From positions 55,775,058 through 55,839,057 of the forward strand of contig CM031615.1 in NCBI GenBank assembly GCA_018398815.1: DNA of 64,000 nucleotides. Reading direction: 5' to 3'. The notes beneath the pieces are model-generated. The model saw nothing but the letters and a program-made list of their open reading frames with translations, was not told the origin of the DNA and ran no database searches. Shown here one piece after another: positions 9,547 to 19,451 of this stretch; position 1 is the first letter of the stretch, and every line of letters starts with the position of its first letter. A program made the translations under genes and the position numbers. This stretch comes from Conus ventricosus (taxonomy: Eukaryota > Mollusca > Gastropoda > Neogastropoda > Conidae).

Positions 9547-10565
9547 CAGACCCAGAAGAGAGGCCAGCTTCCTGGCTGGAGCCTGATCCTAGGAAAGGAG
9601 ATGGGCCAAGAGGTGCTGGAGGCGAACCAGGCGTTGGGGGGTTGGAGAGACCAACCAGTTGGTGGTGTGGAAGGGCATGCCCAGAAACTGAAACTGCTGC
9701 GACGGGATGAGATCGGACTTCTCCTCGTTGCGAACAAATCCCAGCTGCAGACCGAGGTTAAAACCTGGAGGGCTTGCTGGGAGCCCAGAGTGCTGGATGA
9801 GGCAAGAAGAAGCCAATCGTCGAGATAGGCCTTCAGACGAATTCCTTTCTCCCGAACATGCAAGCAAAGTTCCCGGGCCACCTTCATGAAACCCCAGGGG
9901 GCCGGGGCTAGCCCAAAGGGAAGAGCCCTGAACTGAAAGATGCGGCTTCTCCACACGAAGCGGAGATACTTCCTGTCCCTTGGGTGGATCAAGAGATGGA
10001 AGAACGCATCTTCAGGTCGACGGATACCGCCCAGTCGCCGGGATGCATGGCATCGCAGATTGACATGGTGGTTACCATCCGAAAACGGAGGACGATAAGA
10101 AACCTGTTCAAGGGCGAGAGGTCTAGAACCGGTCTCCATCCTCCAGGAGCTTTGGGAACCACAAAAATGCGGCCATAAAAGCCCGGAGAGGGATGGAAGA
10201 GGACTTCCTCTGTGGCTCCCTTGGCTAACAGCGAAAGGACCTCCTGGTCTAAGGCCTGAGAGGCCGCTAGATCCCGAGGAGGAGCGAAAGGAGGAGGGAA
10301 AGGAGTGAGAGGAGCCTTTACTGCACCCCAAGGAAGACGAAACCCCGACTTGATCACCCGCAGAGCCCAAGGGCTCGCGGGAAGCCGCTCCCAGGCACTG
10401 AGGTGCCTGGACAGCCTGCCCACAGGACCGCCCTGGGGTGAAGTACCCAGGTCGGGGGCTAGTCATTGGGGGTGGGCCGTCTGAGACGTGGGAGCTTTCG
10501 GACCCGCCGGCCATGCCTGAGGCCGACCCTGCTGGGTTGCTTGCCTCGGATCCCCCGGGGTCCAA
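9546..10565 (-). pseudogene. DIRS reverse transcriptase, frameshifted
   Basis: Minus-strand RT of DIRS type, in two frames. The upstream frame (10423-9989) has ATEEVLFHPSPGFYGRIFVV, GWRPVLDLSPLNRF and PGDWAVSVDLK. After a shift near 10010 the frame reads DAFFHLLIHPRDRKYLRF, FRALPFGLAPAPWGF and the catalytic YLDDWLLLA (about 9810-9835). A second shift follows just after this box. VDLKDAFFH supplies catalytic motif A and YLDD motif C, both intact in residues. The frame breaks make it a pseudogene in this assembly. Confidence 0.88.
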
Positions 10566-12520
10566 ATGACCGTCGTCCCTTGGGATGAGAGAATGGTGTC
10601 ATATACCAAGATGGCCTCCTTGGCAAACGGAAGCCTCTCTGGCTTGAGAAATTCTCTGCACGCCAGCACTCCAGGCAAATCAGGGATGGAGCCAGGCGTG
10701 ATGTCCTGAGCCTCAATGCCCCTGACTTATCTGGGGCCTCCTCATACAGTCGGCTACCATTACCGACTTCCTTAAAGAGAGGAGGGTTAGCCGCCAGTGG
10801 GTGAGACCCCAGGGCGAGTTCCGTTGCCGAAGGGCAGGGGGCCCTGACCTCCCGTGAGGACGACACCGCCTCCGGGACAAGGGAAGCCAGGAAGGCCACC
10901 GAGTCCTAGAAGGAATAAGAACCAGGCGACTGGCCCTCGTCCTCCAACTCCGAATCCACCAGGTCGGAGCCACAGCCTGCACTGATGGAGAGCTGGGCAT
11001 AAAACCCGGCCACCAGGGAAACCCCGGAGCAGGGGGCTGTGGAAAGCCCATGGTCGGGGGATACTGCCGTTGGGCCCATGGCGCCCAAGGCAAAGTGGCC
11101 TTGACCCCATGATAGGGGGGGCTGATGCTATGGCTGCTGGGCCAACCCGGTAAATGGGGGGGGGGGGGGGGGAGGGGCCTGATGCGCCAGCCCCCTGAGG
11201 GACGCCCTGAAATGAGGGCGAAACCCACGTATTCTGCCCAAGAGGGGGGGCCGAAACATGAGGTGGGGGAAGGGAAACAACTGGGGCCGAACGAGATTCA
11301 AGCCCTTGAGAGGGAATTGCTTCCCTTGGGACGCCACCAAGCGAAAGGGAGAGGTAGACGTGAAGTCTGCCTCATTGCCCCACCTCTGAGCCACCGTCGT
11401 AGAGGGCTCGTGCATCTTCGATTCTGCCATGGGAATCGAACTGTGTGCAGTAGAACCGCAGCTGAACTGGACACAGGATGCAGTAACGGGAACGACAGAA
11501 CCGCAGCTGAGTCGATCGCCGTTAGTGGGACAAGGGACGGGACCGACAGAGCCGATCATCGTGCTGTGGCTGCCGGCCCAACCCAGTAAATGGGGGACCT
11601 GATGCGCCAGTCCCCCGAGGGACGCCCTGAAAAGAGGGCGAAACCCCAGTGTCCTGCCCAAAAGGGCAGAGACATGAGGTGGGGGAAGGGAAACAACTGG
11701 GGCCGAACGAAATTCAAGCCCTTGAGAGGGAGTTGCTTCCCTTGGGTCGCCCACCGAGCGAAAGGGAGGGTGTAGACGTGAAGTCTGCCTCATTACCCCA
11801 CCCCTGAGCCTTCCGTCATAGGGGGCTCGTGCATCTTTGATTCCGCCATGGGAATCGAACTGTGCGCAGTAGAACCGCAGCTGAACTGGACACAGGATGC
11901 AGTAACGGGACGACAGAACCGCAGCTGAGTCGTTTGCCGTTAGAGGTAGACGTGAAGTCCGCCTCATTACCCCACCCCTGAGCCTTCCGTCATAGGGGCT
12001 CGTGCATCTTGATTCCGCCATGGGAATCGAACTGTGCGCAGTAGAACCGCAGCTGAACTGGACACAGGATGCAGTAACGGAAACGACAGAACCGCAGCTG
12101 AGTCGTTTGCCGCTAGGGGGAAGGGGACGAGATCGACAGAACCGCAGCTGAGCCGATCATCGTCACAAATTAAGGGTTGCGAGAAAGAGCTCGCTGTCAC
12201 AACAACAGAACCACAGCTGAGTTGAAGTGAACCTTGGAGAAAGAAGAAGAACAAGAAGAGAGAAAGTGACGCTGAAGAGAGAGGGGGGTTGGCGCGGCCA
12301 GAGTAGGCTAGGCTAAGAGCCTGCCAGTGAGACGAGGAATCGAATGACGAAACCTTCGTAAATCTCGCCTTACCACCCAATCGCTTCACGTACGTTTCTC
12401 CCTTAAAGTGAAAACATAAGCAAGGACACCAAAGAACAGCAACAACGATTGAGCGATCGTGAGAAAAGCAAAATATACTTAGCTGCTCGTGTACACGAGG
12501 CTCAACGGGAAGATGGCTGC
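10459..12520 (-). pseudogene. DIRS gag-like ORF1 and leader region
   Basis: Minus-strand open frames (10899-10459, 11228-10713, 12021-11128) lie upstream of RT, where DIRS gag belongs. They are proline-, serine- and arginine-rich with no domain I can recognise. The assignment is positional. About 10463-10900 looks the most protein-like (LPDLPGVLACREFLKPERL across two frames). The 11130-12110 portion is a tandem duplication whose open frame repeats itself, so it may be leader rather than coding. Confidence 0.5.
11131..12110. repeat. Tandem duplication (~436-bp unit, about 2.3 copies) in the DIRS 5' region
   Basis: Unit 1 (11131-11566) and unit 2 (11567-11941) align with a 436-bp offset, and a third partial unit (11945-12110) repeats the part beginning GTAGACGTGAAGT. 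Within and beyond the units the short motif AGAACCGCAGCTGA recurs (around 11450, 11500, 11875, 11915, 12045, 12090, 12140), once as ACCACAGCTGA. Confidence 0.85.
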
Positions 12521-12524
12521 CGAC

Positions 12525-12654
12525 AAAAGAGGATGGTTCTGAGCATGCGCAAGGCACGAGGCCTTTCAAGGGTTTTGTTGTCCGTACGGACTTTATTGTA
12601 TACGAGGCAGGGATAGCAAATTGCTGCCGCTTATTGCATTAGTGAGCCACGGTA
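12525..12654. repeat. Right inverted terminal repeat of the DIRS element
   Basis: Reverse complement of 7114-7244 with one substitution (GCTATC/GCCATC context) and one G-run length difference. The outer end continues to about 12672 and pairs with the ICR. Confidence 0.93.
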
Positions 12655-12807
12655 TAGTATGTGTAATTAAAATACGCCTAACAGGAAGGATTGAAAGATT
12701 GCATAGATCTATAGCCACTTGCGATGTCAGGGTTGAAAGGGTTAACCCCAAACTCCCGTGATGACCGTTTTCTTAAGGACTCAAAAGAGTTAATAAGAAT
12801 GAATCAT

Positions 12808-13400
12808 ATTCGGCATCCGTCTGGGACCCCTATGAGAAACAGCACAAGGTGAAATTAGAAAAAATTCAGAGTAGGGCAGCCCGCTTTGTGCTTAACCGCT
12901 ACCAACGTAGTGCCAGCGTTACCAACATGCTGCAGACTCTAGGTTGGACGTCCCTTGAGGACAGAAGGAAGAAAGCAAGGCTCTCCATGTTGTATAAAAT
13001 CAAGAACAACCTAGTCAGCTGCCCGAGGTTAAAACAGCAACTCCATCCTCCCAAGAAGAGAGAGCGACGAGGTCACGACCAGCAGTTCAGCCAACTAGCT
13101 GCAGACACCGACTACCGGCTAATGTCGTTCCTTCCACGAACAATTGTGGACTGGAACTCCCTACCCCAGAATACTGTTGATGCCAAAACCACTGACACAT
13201 TTGTGTCACTGGTCAATAGGCACCTTCAGTAGATTTCTAAATAAAGCTGTCTTGTTGCGTGCATGGATGAGTGGAAGGAAGTTGCGGGCCTGAGCTGCCT
13301 ACTGCAGCCTGGGGCCAGCTAGTCCATAGTAATGGATGAAAAGCGACCGTGGTAGCCTGCTGGCAGCTCCGCACTTAGTTTTTACCTTTTTTTTTTTTTT
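12808..13400 (+). mobile_element. 5'-truncated CR1/L2-like LINE (family C), 3' end
   Basis: Begins in the RT C-terminus (YSASVWDPYEKQHKVKLEKI) and stays open from 12849 to TAG at 13230-13232. Motifs are IQSRAARFVLNRY, LGWTSLEDRRKKARLSMLY, MSFLPRTIVDWNSLPQNTV and FVSLVNRHLQ, the standard end of many CR1/L2-type LINE ORFs. The ORF end is undamaged; everything upstream in the RT is missing, the normal result of 5' truncation. A GC-rich 3' UTR follows, with a T-rich/G-rich stretch from 13380. Confidence 0.85.
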
Positions 13401-13600
13401 TTTTGGGGGGGGGGGTTGCTTTTTTTGTGTAGGCTAGTGAGTAGGTAAGTTAGGGGTGGGGGGTGTCACTTTGTGGTATGAATGTGTGTAATCTCATGTT
13501 TATGAAAAAGGAATTAGAATAGGGGGGTTTTTTTTGGGTTTTTTTTTTTTGGCAGCAGATCCCCCGTTTATAGTCTCATAATAATCAGCCTGTTGATTGT
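13380..13600. other. T- and G-homopolymer-rich spacer
   Basis: Runs of T (13387-13404, 13530-13550) and G (13405-13414) with no coding signal. I see nothing else here. Confidence 0.6.
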
Positions 13601-13818
13601 GGAGACTCAACGGAAGAAGAAGAAGAATCATAGTTCAAATCATTGTTCATGCTTGCAATGGGGGACACACGGAGAGGGAGGACGAAGCGATCGATAAGGT
13701 TATCTCCTCTTATCTCCAAAGGATGGAAAGGCAGATTGCCCTCGCTAAGGAGAACGTGTTCGACGCTCGGCCAAAGCATGGTCGCAAACGTGAACTGTCA
13801 TTAGAAATAATCGTCTAA
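13597..13818 (+). CDS. Short unrecognised open frame
   Basis: A 73-codon open frame with a charged, helix-prone middle part (EDEAIDKVISSYLQRMERQI and a following ENVFDARPKHGRK). I do not recognise it. It starts at a weak ATG in a purine-rich region, and no splice sites or neighbours support it. It could be an exon of an undetected gene, part of a decayed transposon or chance. Confidence 0.2.
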   Translation: MWRLNGRRRRIIVQIIVHACNGGHTEREDEAIDKVISSYLQRMERQIALAKENVFDARPKHGRKRELSLEIIV

Positions 13819-14034
13819 CCGATAGCATTCCACTTTCACAAATCGACCAACGTCCACGATTTTGAAAAACCTTAAAAGAATCTTCAAAATACTGACATTT
13901 GTTTGCTAAAAATTCACACCTTCAAACTAACCCCGAAAAGCTGACAAACTCGTAAGTTCACGCATGTTTTTAAAAAAAAAATAAATAAATAAAATTTACA
14001 CTACAAGTAGAAACTCCTTGGTGTAGCAGATTAC

Positions 14035-14127
14035 CTTGATTGTATCGAGAGGATGCCCTGCAAGTACGCTGCAAGCCCCTCCAAATCCCCCACCGGTAAA
14101 ATCTTTAACAGGACTAGCTTTCGGCAT
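14035..14127 (-). CDS. SLC25A20: First coding exon of a mitochondrial carnitine/acylcarnitine carrier-like gene
   Basis: On the minus strand ATG at 14127 opens 31 codons: [20 protein letters not shown] and then [11 protein letters not shown]. The exon ends at AAG followed by GTAATC (14034 downward), a good splice donor in phase 0. The motif K-x2-x-GGFGG...GHPLDT-(I/V)-K is the N-terminus of the carnitine/acylcarnitine translocase family, with the start of the Px[D/E]xx[K/R] signature (PLDTIK). The family exchanges acylcarnitine for carnitine across the inner mitochondrial membrane. The exon remains in frame upstream to about 14196, so the start is a choice based on the family's N-terminus. 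I find no second exon (V-R-L-Q-T...) at lower coordinates in the window. It may be the 5' end of a gene with a very long intron, or a stranded duplicated exon. Confidence 0.6.
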
Positions 14128-14269
14128 GGCTGCAGTGCAGTACACAACGTGCCCGAGTGTCGACAAAGTGAAACCAAAGAATCCGTCGTGGAACACCTGT
14201 GAGCGTGATTATATATACAGAAGGGACATGTAAAGCCAGTTCTGGCTATAATTGCTAAAGGCAATTGTC

Positions 14270-14545
14270 CCTACAAACCTAAACCTAAACCTAAAGTAAC
14301 TGCATCGAACTCTTGGTGTTAGTCATAATCACGTTGTTGAAATGGTTGTTTAAAAAAAAAAATTACAAAATACGTGTTACAATGAGTTTTGGAAATTCGC
14401 TATTCACGAATCATGTTCAGCTATCATCAGCAATCAGATTATTTGATGGTGCCGAAAATAATTGAATATTATTATACCTACTATATATGCCGGGAGCTTG
14501 TACTTACTACTGTCTTTGGTATTGACTGTTTTCTTTTCTTTTTTT
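14270..14545. other. Non-coding spacer
   Basis: Holds a short CCTAAA repeat (about 14275-14297) and AT-rich sequence; no gene signal. Confidence 0.5.
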
Positions 14546-14551
14546 TTAACG

Positions 14552-14650
14552 CACAGAGAGACAGACAGACAAACAGAGACAGAGACAGACAGACAGACAG
14601 AGGCTGAGAAAGACAGAGATAGACAGACAGACAGGGATAGAGATAGAGCC
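14552..14650. repeat. (CAGA)n/(GATA)n-type microsatellite
   Basis: Imperfect CAGA/GACA tetranucleotide array. Confidence 0.9.
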
Positions 14651-14747
14651 GGTGAGGGCAGTGACAAGCATTATTACCCGCATCGATGGAATGCAAGAAT
14701 CAAGTGATCATATAATCATTTGTTTACACACATGCATGCACGCACAT

Positions 14748-14762
14748 GCGCGCGCGCGCGCG

Positions 14763-14838
<76 letters not shown>
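14748..14838. repeat. (CG)n-(CA)n microsatellite
   Basis: Alternating CG run followed by about 35 CA dinucleotides. Confidence 0.95.
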
Positions 14839-14839
<1 letters not shown>

Positions 14840-14905
14840 TGAAACGGACCGACATATTTGACTCATCTGCCTTTCCATACAGCAAAATATGTGGGGTTGT
14901 GTAAG

Positions 14906-14933
14906 TACAGAGAGAGAGAGAAGAGAGAGAGAG

Positions 14934-15014
<81 letters not shown>

Positions 15015-15019
15015 GAGAC

Positions 15020-15114
<95 letters not shown>

Positions 15115-15152
15115 GAGACAGACAGAGAGAGACAGAGAGACAGAGAGAGAGA
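14906..15152. repeat. (GA)n with interspersed (CAGA)n blocks
   Basis: Nearly 250 bp of GA dinucleotides with two blocks of GACA repeats. The 'proteins' read through it (Ser-Leu or Arg-Glu repeats) are artefacts. Confidence 0.95.
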
Positions 15153-15199
15153 ACCAAAGAGCAGTGCAGATGGAATATCCAAGTGCACTACAAGCACAC

Positions 15200-15830
15200 A
15201 ATACAGTTAATCCCTTGAGAATTCATCTGAACAAATGACCAACGAGACACCCAAAATCAAGTAGGCTATAAGACAATGACAGTTCTGAAGACACTAGTCA
15301 ATAAAGAAATGTGCATCCCTGCACTCAGTCTTCCAACCAATACACTCGTCCTCAACTAGAAAATCTTGCCGCAAAAGCTTCTGTCCACCTATCACCTTAT
15401 GGTGACGAATCTACTAGCTGTTTATAGCTTCGTGCACTTAAAACTGGTGACTGATCACAAACTTAGCAGACTCACGTATGCACCATCTAACGTTCAGCGT
15501 AAGATACCGCTACCACAGTCTGTCATAGCTTTCAGAGTCTGCAGATATGATTTGATCTAGCTGGTTTGCTCTAACTCCCAGACTCCATACAGCTTTCACC
15601 CTATTTCCAACCCATGAATATCTAGATTGTCTGCTGAAAGACTTACCCTGGGAGAATTGTTTTGTGTACTGTTAATGTCTGTCGTTTCTAACGCCTGAGC
15701 AGGCATATTTGTTGAAAATGTATTTGTCTTATTTGCCCTTTGTGTTAAAATAAGCGTTAGTTTGAACTGTGGTGTTATGTGTTCTGGACAGAACTGGGAT
15801 TTGGTCTGTCTTGCACTAGATGCAGCCGAC
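15200..15830. other. Non-coding stretch
   Basis: No supported gene. A weak frame at 15366-15560 contains VTDHK and RYDL, reminiscent of a Gypsy RNase H, but too degraded to call. Confidence 0.4.
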
Positions 15831-16000
15831 AGAAGCTAGAATATCTATAGTCCAGTTTGTTCAAAGAATACAGGACAAACCAGACTATAGATATTCCAGC
15901 TTCTTCCCAAGGACCATCAGGGACTGGATGTAGGCTCCCTTCAAAAGTTGCCCGGTCCTCTACGCTTGACAACTTCAATAGAAGGGTATCAAGCCTTGCC
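15831..16000 (+). mobile_element. LINE C-terminal relic with a hairpin
   Basis: 15885-15935 reads YRYSSFFPRTIRDW, the conserved LINE ORF end also seen at 13130. A shifted frame near 15962 reads TLDNFNRRVSSLA, the usual end. The preceding 32 bp form an inverted repeat (arms 15831-15862 and 15873-15904, 10-nt loop, four mismatches). Confidence 0.65.
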
Positions 16001-16004
16001 TAAC

Positions 16005-16500
16005 TCACCTACACCACCCCCCTCTTCCATGCTCCCCCCCCCCCCCCCCCAACACCAACACCCCAAACCCTACCCACACCTGCCCAGCTTTGTCGCGGTT
16101 GGGCCAGCGAAGTCTGGTGGTGTGTTGGAGACCATCGCGGTGTCCGCACTTCATTAGGTGGAGGTCTGAACATGTCCTCAAGGCTTCCCACTCCCAAATC
16201 CACCCCTCAGGCCCACCCCAGCCCATATGTCTTTTTTCCCCTGATAGCTGGGACAATCCACTCCTGACCCCCCCCCCCCCCCCCCCTCCCCGCCATACCA
16301 CAACTCCCACCACACCCTCCTTACTGTCCAACTTCAAATTCTGTTCTCTCTTTTTCGTAGCGCTGCGCATCCCGTGTATGACAATAATGGTCGGTTTCGA
16401 TCGATGGTCATCAACGGAAGAAGAAAACATACATCAGTTGCGTTCCAACCGTTTATTACCCAGTGAACACCAGTCCTCACCTAGAGTGATTTCCCTCAGC
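16005..16500. other. C-rich spacer with poly-C tracts
   Basis: Poly-C runs at 16034-16050 and 16268-16286 with no convincing coding sequence; proline-rich frames are artefacts. Confidence 0.6.
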
Positions 16501-16924
16501 TAATTTGGGTACTCATAGCTCAGAGGCAATACACATTGTACATGATCCTACGGCTCCCTCTACCAGAGGTACTATACATCATCCCACAGAACTGTCTCTC
16601 TTTTATGCGTATCATATACAGCATATTTTCAGTTGCGTTGCAGTCAGTTTTGGACACCTTTTTACAATATATCCTAGTGTTAAACAGGCTTCCTAGAGAT
16701 CCAGACACTTCTGCACTGCTGACCGGAAAAACTGAGCAAAGATATGGGTCCACAAAACTTAACATGTAGAGCATAGTTTGCACATGGACTTCAGTCAATG
16801 CAGTGGTTGTTGTTTAAGTCTGTGTGTGGATCCAGGTCCATCCGGCAATCCTTGTCTAGTCAGTCAACCCGGTAATCGTTGTCTAGTCACAAGGAGGGGA
16901 AGTGCCGCAAGGATTCCAAGCTCC

Positions 16925-18140
16925 TGATGAATGAAGAAGTCTCATGTGCTGCTAACTAAACTAAAAGCATATGGAGTAAATGGTAATGTTCTAAACTGGA
17001 TCAGAGGTTTTCTTAAAGGAAGGTCACAGTTAGTGAGAGTGGGAGAAGAGAGATCCAAGACATCTGAGGTCCTAAGTGGAGTTCCACAGGGCAGTATCCT
17101 AGGGTCCATATAATTCACTGTGTTCATAATGATTTACCGGACATGACTCAAACCACATGCAAAATATTTGCAGATGACACAAAAATATATGATAAGGCGA
17201 CAAACAGCACAAAGATCCAACAGGACATAAACAAGTTACAAGAATGGTCAGATGAATGGAACCTTTACTTCAATGTAGCAAAATGTAAGGTGATGCACAT
17301 TGGCAAAAAGAATAAACAGTTTGAATATACTATGATTGTGAACGACGAATTGCAGAAAATAAATACATGTGATGAAGAAACAGATCTGGGAGTAACCTTT
17401 GATAAAGATCTATCCTTTGATCCTCACATCCAGAGAGTTGTGAACAAAGCAAATCAGATGATGGGACTCATCAGGGGAACTTTTACGTTTCTAGAAAAGG
17501 AGACATTTATCAAGTTATTTAAAGCATTTGTTAGACTCCATCTCGAATACGCTAATGTAATTTGGAGTCCCCATCTCAAGAGACAGTCAAAAATGATAGA
17601 AAATGTACAAAGGCGAGCTACTAAAATCCTGAAAGAATGTAGTAATTTAAACTATAAAGAAAGATTATACTATCTCCAATTACACTCACTGAAAGGAAGG
17701 AGGATCAGAGACCTGATCCATTTTTTAAAATATTGCATAATTATGATGATGTTAATGTGCATGCGCTTTTCAAATTCTCAGAAGTGGATTGCACGAGAAA
17801 TAATGAAGGCAAGATTTTTTTTTTATCAGACATTGCCATACTAACAAAAGAAAGTCTTGTTTTACCTTCACAATTGCTAATTATTGGAATGCACTGCCTA
17901 CTAACACCAAATATGCACCTGGCATCAACAGCTAAAAAACCTCCTAGATGAAGACCCTAAATTGAAAGATGTTTTCTTTAGTGTGGATTGAATATGATGT
18001 TATTTATAAGATAGGCATGCAACCAGACCGAAATTAAATTGAAAAATATAGAGGGGACGCAAATAGGCCATAAGGCCTAAGGCTAAAAAAAAAAAAAGCC
18101 GGTCCCTATTGCTACTATTTACTACTACTACTACTACATG
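16925..18140 (+). mobile_element. CR1-like LINE, family A, copy 3 (5'-truncated)
   Basis: Starts within RT (LLTKLKAYGVNGNVLNWIRG), has motif B (SGVPQGSILG), a shift near 17112, then NDLPDMTQTTCKIFADDTKIY with an intact catalytic FADD box. The thumb and C-terminus run to about 17950. The 3' UTR contains AGGGGACGCAAATAGGCC and ends in a (CTA)n tail at about 18107-18138. Compared with copies 1 and 2, this one keeps the most continuous RT frame. Confidence 0.88.
17143..17844 (+). pseudogene. RT C-terminal half, family-A LINE copy 3
   Basis: 233 open codons from the catalytic FADDT box through DLGVTFDKDLSFDPHIQRVV, FIKLFKAFVRLHLEYANVIW and ENVQRRATKILKEC to LHSLKGRRIRDL, after which a frameshift near 17710 scrambles the end. 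The last part continues in another frame (17733-17951). Truncated at its 5' end together with the element, so it lacks endonuclease and RT fingers. Confidence 0.85.
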
Positions 18141-18378
18141 TGTGCAGAGTGATAATAGATGATGTTCGGAAATCTGCAAGGGCTTTTTGTGGGCTTTGCA
18201 TAACCTGGGCTGCTAATACAACCAAAACTGTAAGGCCGAATCGAACAGTAGTATAGTATAGTATAGTATTAAGAGCGATTGAGGCTCTACTTTTAAAGAA
18301 CCTGTTCGTCTATCTAATTCTAACTTTGATTTCTAGCATTGCGTGCAAGCTCAGTCTTCTTCTTCTTCTCGTTGCCAT

Positions 18379-19190
18379 TCACACGCGGAGACCGGTTCGT
18401 TCCAGAAATGCCGTGGTCTTCTCTAGGGACGCCACCGTGCCGTACAGCTTGTCCTTGACGGTGGTAGGCTCTGGCCACAGCTCTTCTCTCAGCCGTCGGA
18501 AGTTCCCGCATTCCTGTAGTATGTGGGGCGTGTCCTGTTCAGCCTCTCCACAAGGACACATTGGGGATGGCACAACTTGAGTTTCGAATGGAGGTGTTTG
18601 TTTAGTCTGTTGTGCCCTGTTCGCAGCCTGAAGATGGTGACCTGCTCTGGTCTTGCAAGCAGGTGGAGGCTGTCATTCTGTGCCGGAGTTCGAAACAGAG
18701 CTTTGGTAATGGCATTCAGCTCTGCAAGGGTTACCGCGTTATCTTCCTGCTCTTTTGCGGCGCCCTGTTTGGCCATCTCATCTGCTTTTTCGTTTCCCTC
18801 AATGCCGCAGTGTGAGGGGATCCACTGAAGCACTGTTCGAAGACTCTTGATGTTGTTCAGTGCCTTCTTCAATGAGGGTAGCCTGTCACTGTTGTAGGCT
18901 TGAAGGACAGACAGAGCGTCTATTAGAAAGACAACCTGGATGTTGTGGTCTGCTCTTGTGGCGATGGTGTGTGCTGCCTGTGTGAGAGCGTCAACTTCCG
19001 CCTTGTAGTTGGTACAATGAAGGCCTGTCTGTAGCGCCTCTTCTGTCCGTTCTCCACTGGGGTATTGGGTGTAGACCCCGGCTCCTCCATTTTTAACGGC
19101 ATTGGTGGCAGAGCCGTCTGTGTATACCCTGATCCAGGAATCTGCGGGGTATCTTTCTTCCAACATTGCCAGTGTTAGGGTCTTCAGCAC
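18379..19190 (-). pseudogene. RNase H and C-terminal zinc-knuckle region of the I-like LINE
   Basis: The minus frame from 19190 encodes RNase H: WIRVYTDGSATN (D), CTNYKAEVDALTQAA (E), VVFLIDALSVLQA (D), WIPSHCGIEGNEKADEMAKQ (H/D). All catalytic residues are present. It continues into FRLRTGHNRLNKHL. A shift near 18560 leads to MPSPMCPCGEAEQDTPHILQ in the frame ending at 18379, a C-x-C...H zinc-binding end. The RNase H open frame is continuous for about 230 codons. Confidence 0.87.
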
Positions 19191-19451
19191 TTGGTCATCA
19201 TGGTCACCCTTACTGTTGATATGGGGAATGGTTGTGATGACAGTGATGTTGTTTTCTCTGTCTTCCCAGGGTGGTGCGTCAAGGGAGAAGGAGAGGGGTA
19301 ATGACCTGTTTTGGGAGGATATCTTGGTATTTTTGGGTCAGGGCCCTAGACTCCACAGCAAAGCTTGATCTTTTAGCCTGCGTGAGGATGGTGCTTGGAG
19401 TCGGTCTTTCATTGGGTGGTTCTGTGAGCACCTGAACTTTTTTGGCCTGGG

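Larger units (their letters stand above)
7071..12672 (-). mobile_element. DIRS-type tyrosine-recombinase retrotransposon
   Basis: A 5.6-kb element on the minus strand with the three DIRS hallmarks: DIRS-type RT/RNase H, a tyrosine recombinase instead of a DDE integrase, and inverted terminal repeats with an internal complementary region (ICR). ITRs are 7114-7244 and 12525-12654, reverse complements with about one mismatch and one indel. The ICR (7317-7407) is the reverse complement of the right outer end joined to the left outer end. No target duplication is expected or seen. Order 5' to 3': gag-like region, RT/RNase H, recombinase. All coding parts carry frameshifts. I see no methyltransferase domain, which some DIRS elements have. 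Confidence 0.92.

Noticed and set aside
14708..15238. Long Ser-Leu, Arg-Glu, Val-Cys and Thr-His open frames over microsatellites
   Set aside because: They are translations of (GA)n, (CA)n and CAGA repeats and have no independent coding evidence.
15366..15560. Possible Gypsy RNase H remnant (VTDHK ... RYDL)
   Set aside because: Only two short motifs in an unalignable context; chance cannot be excluded.
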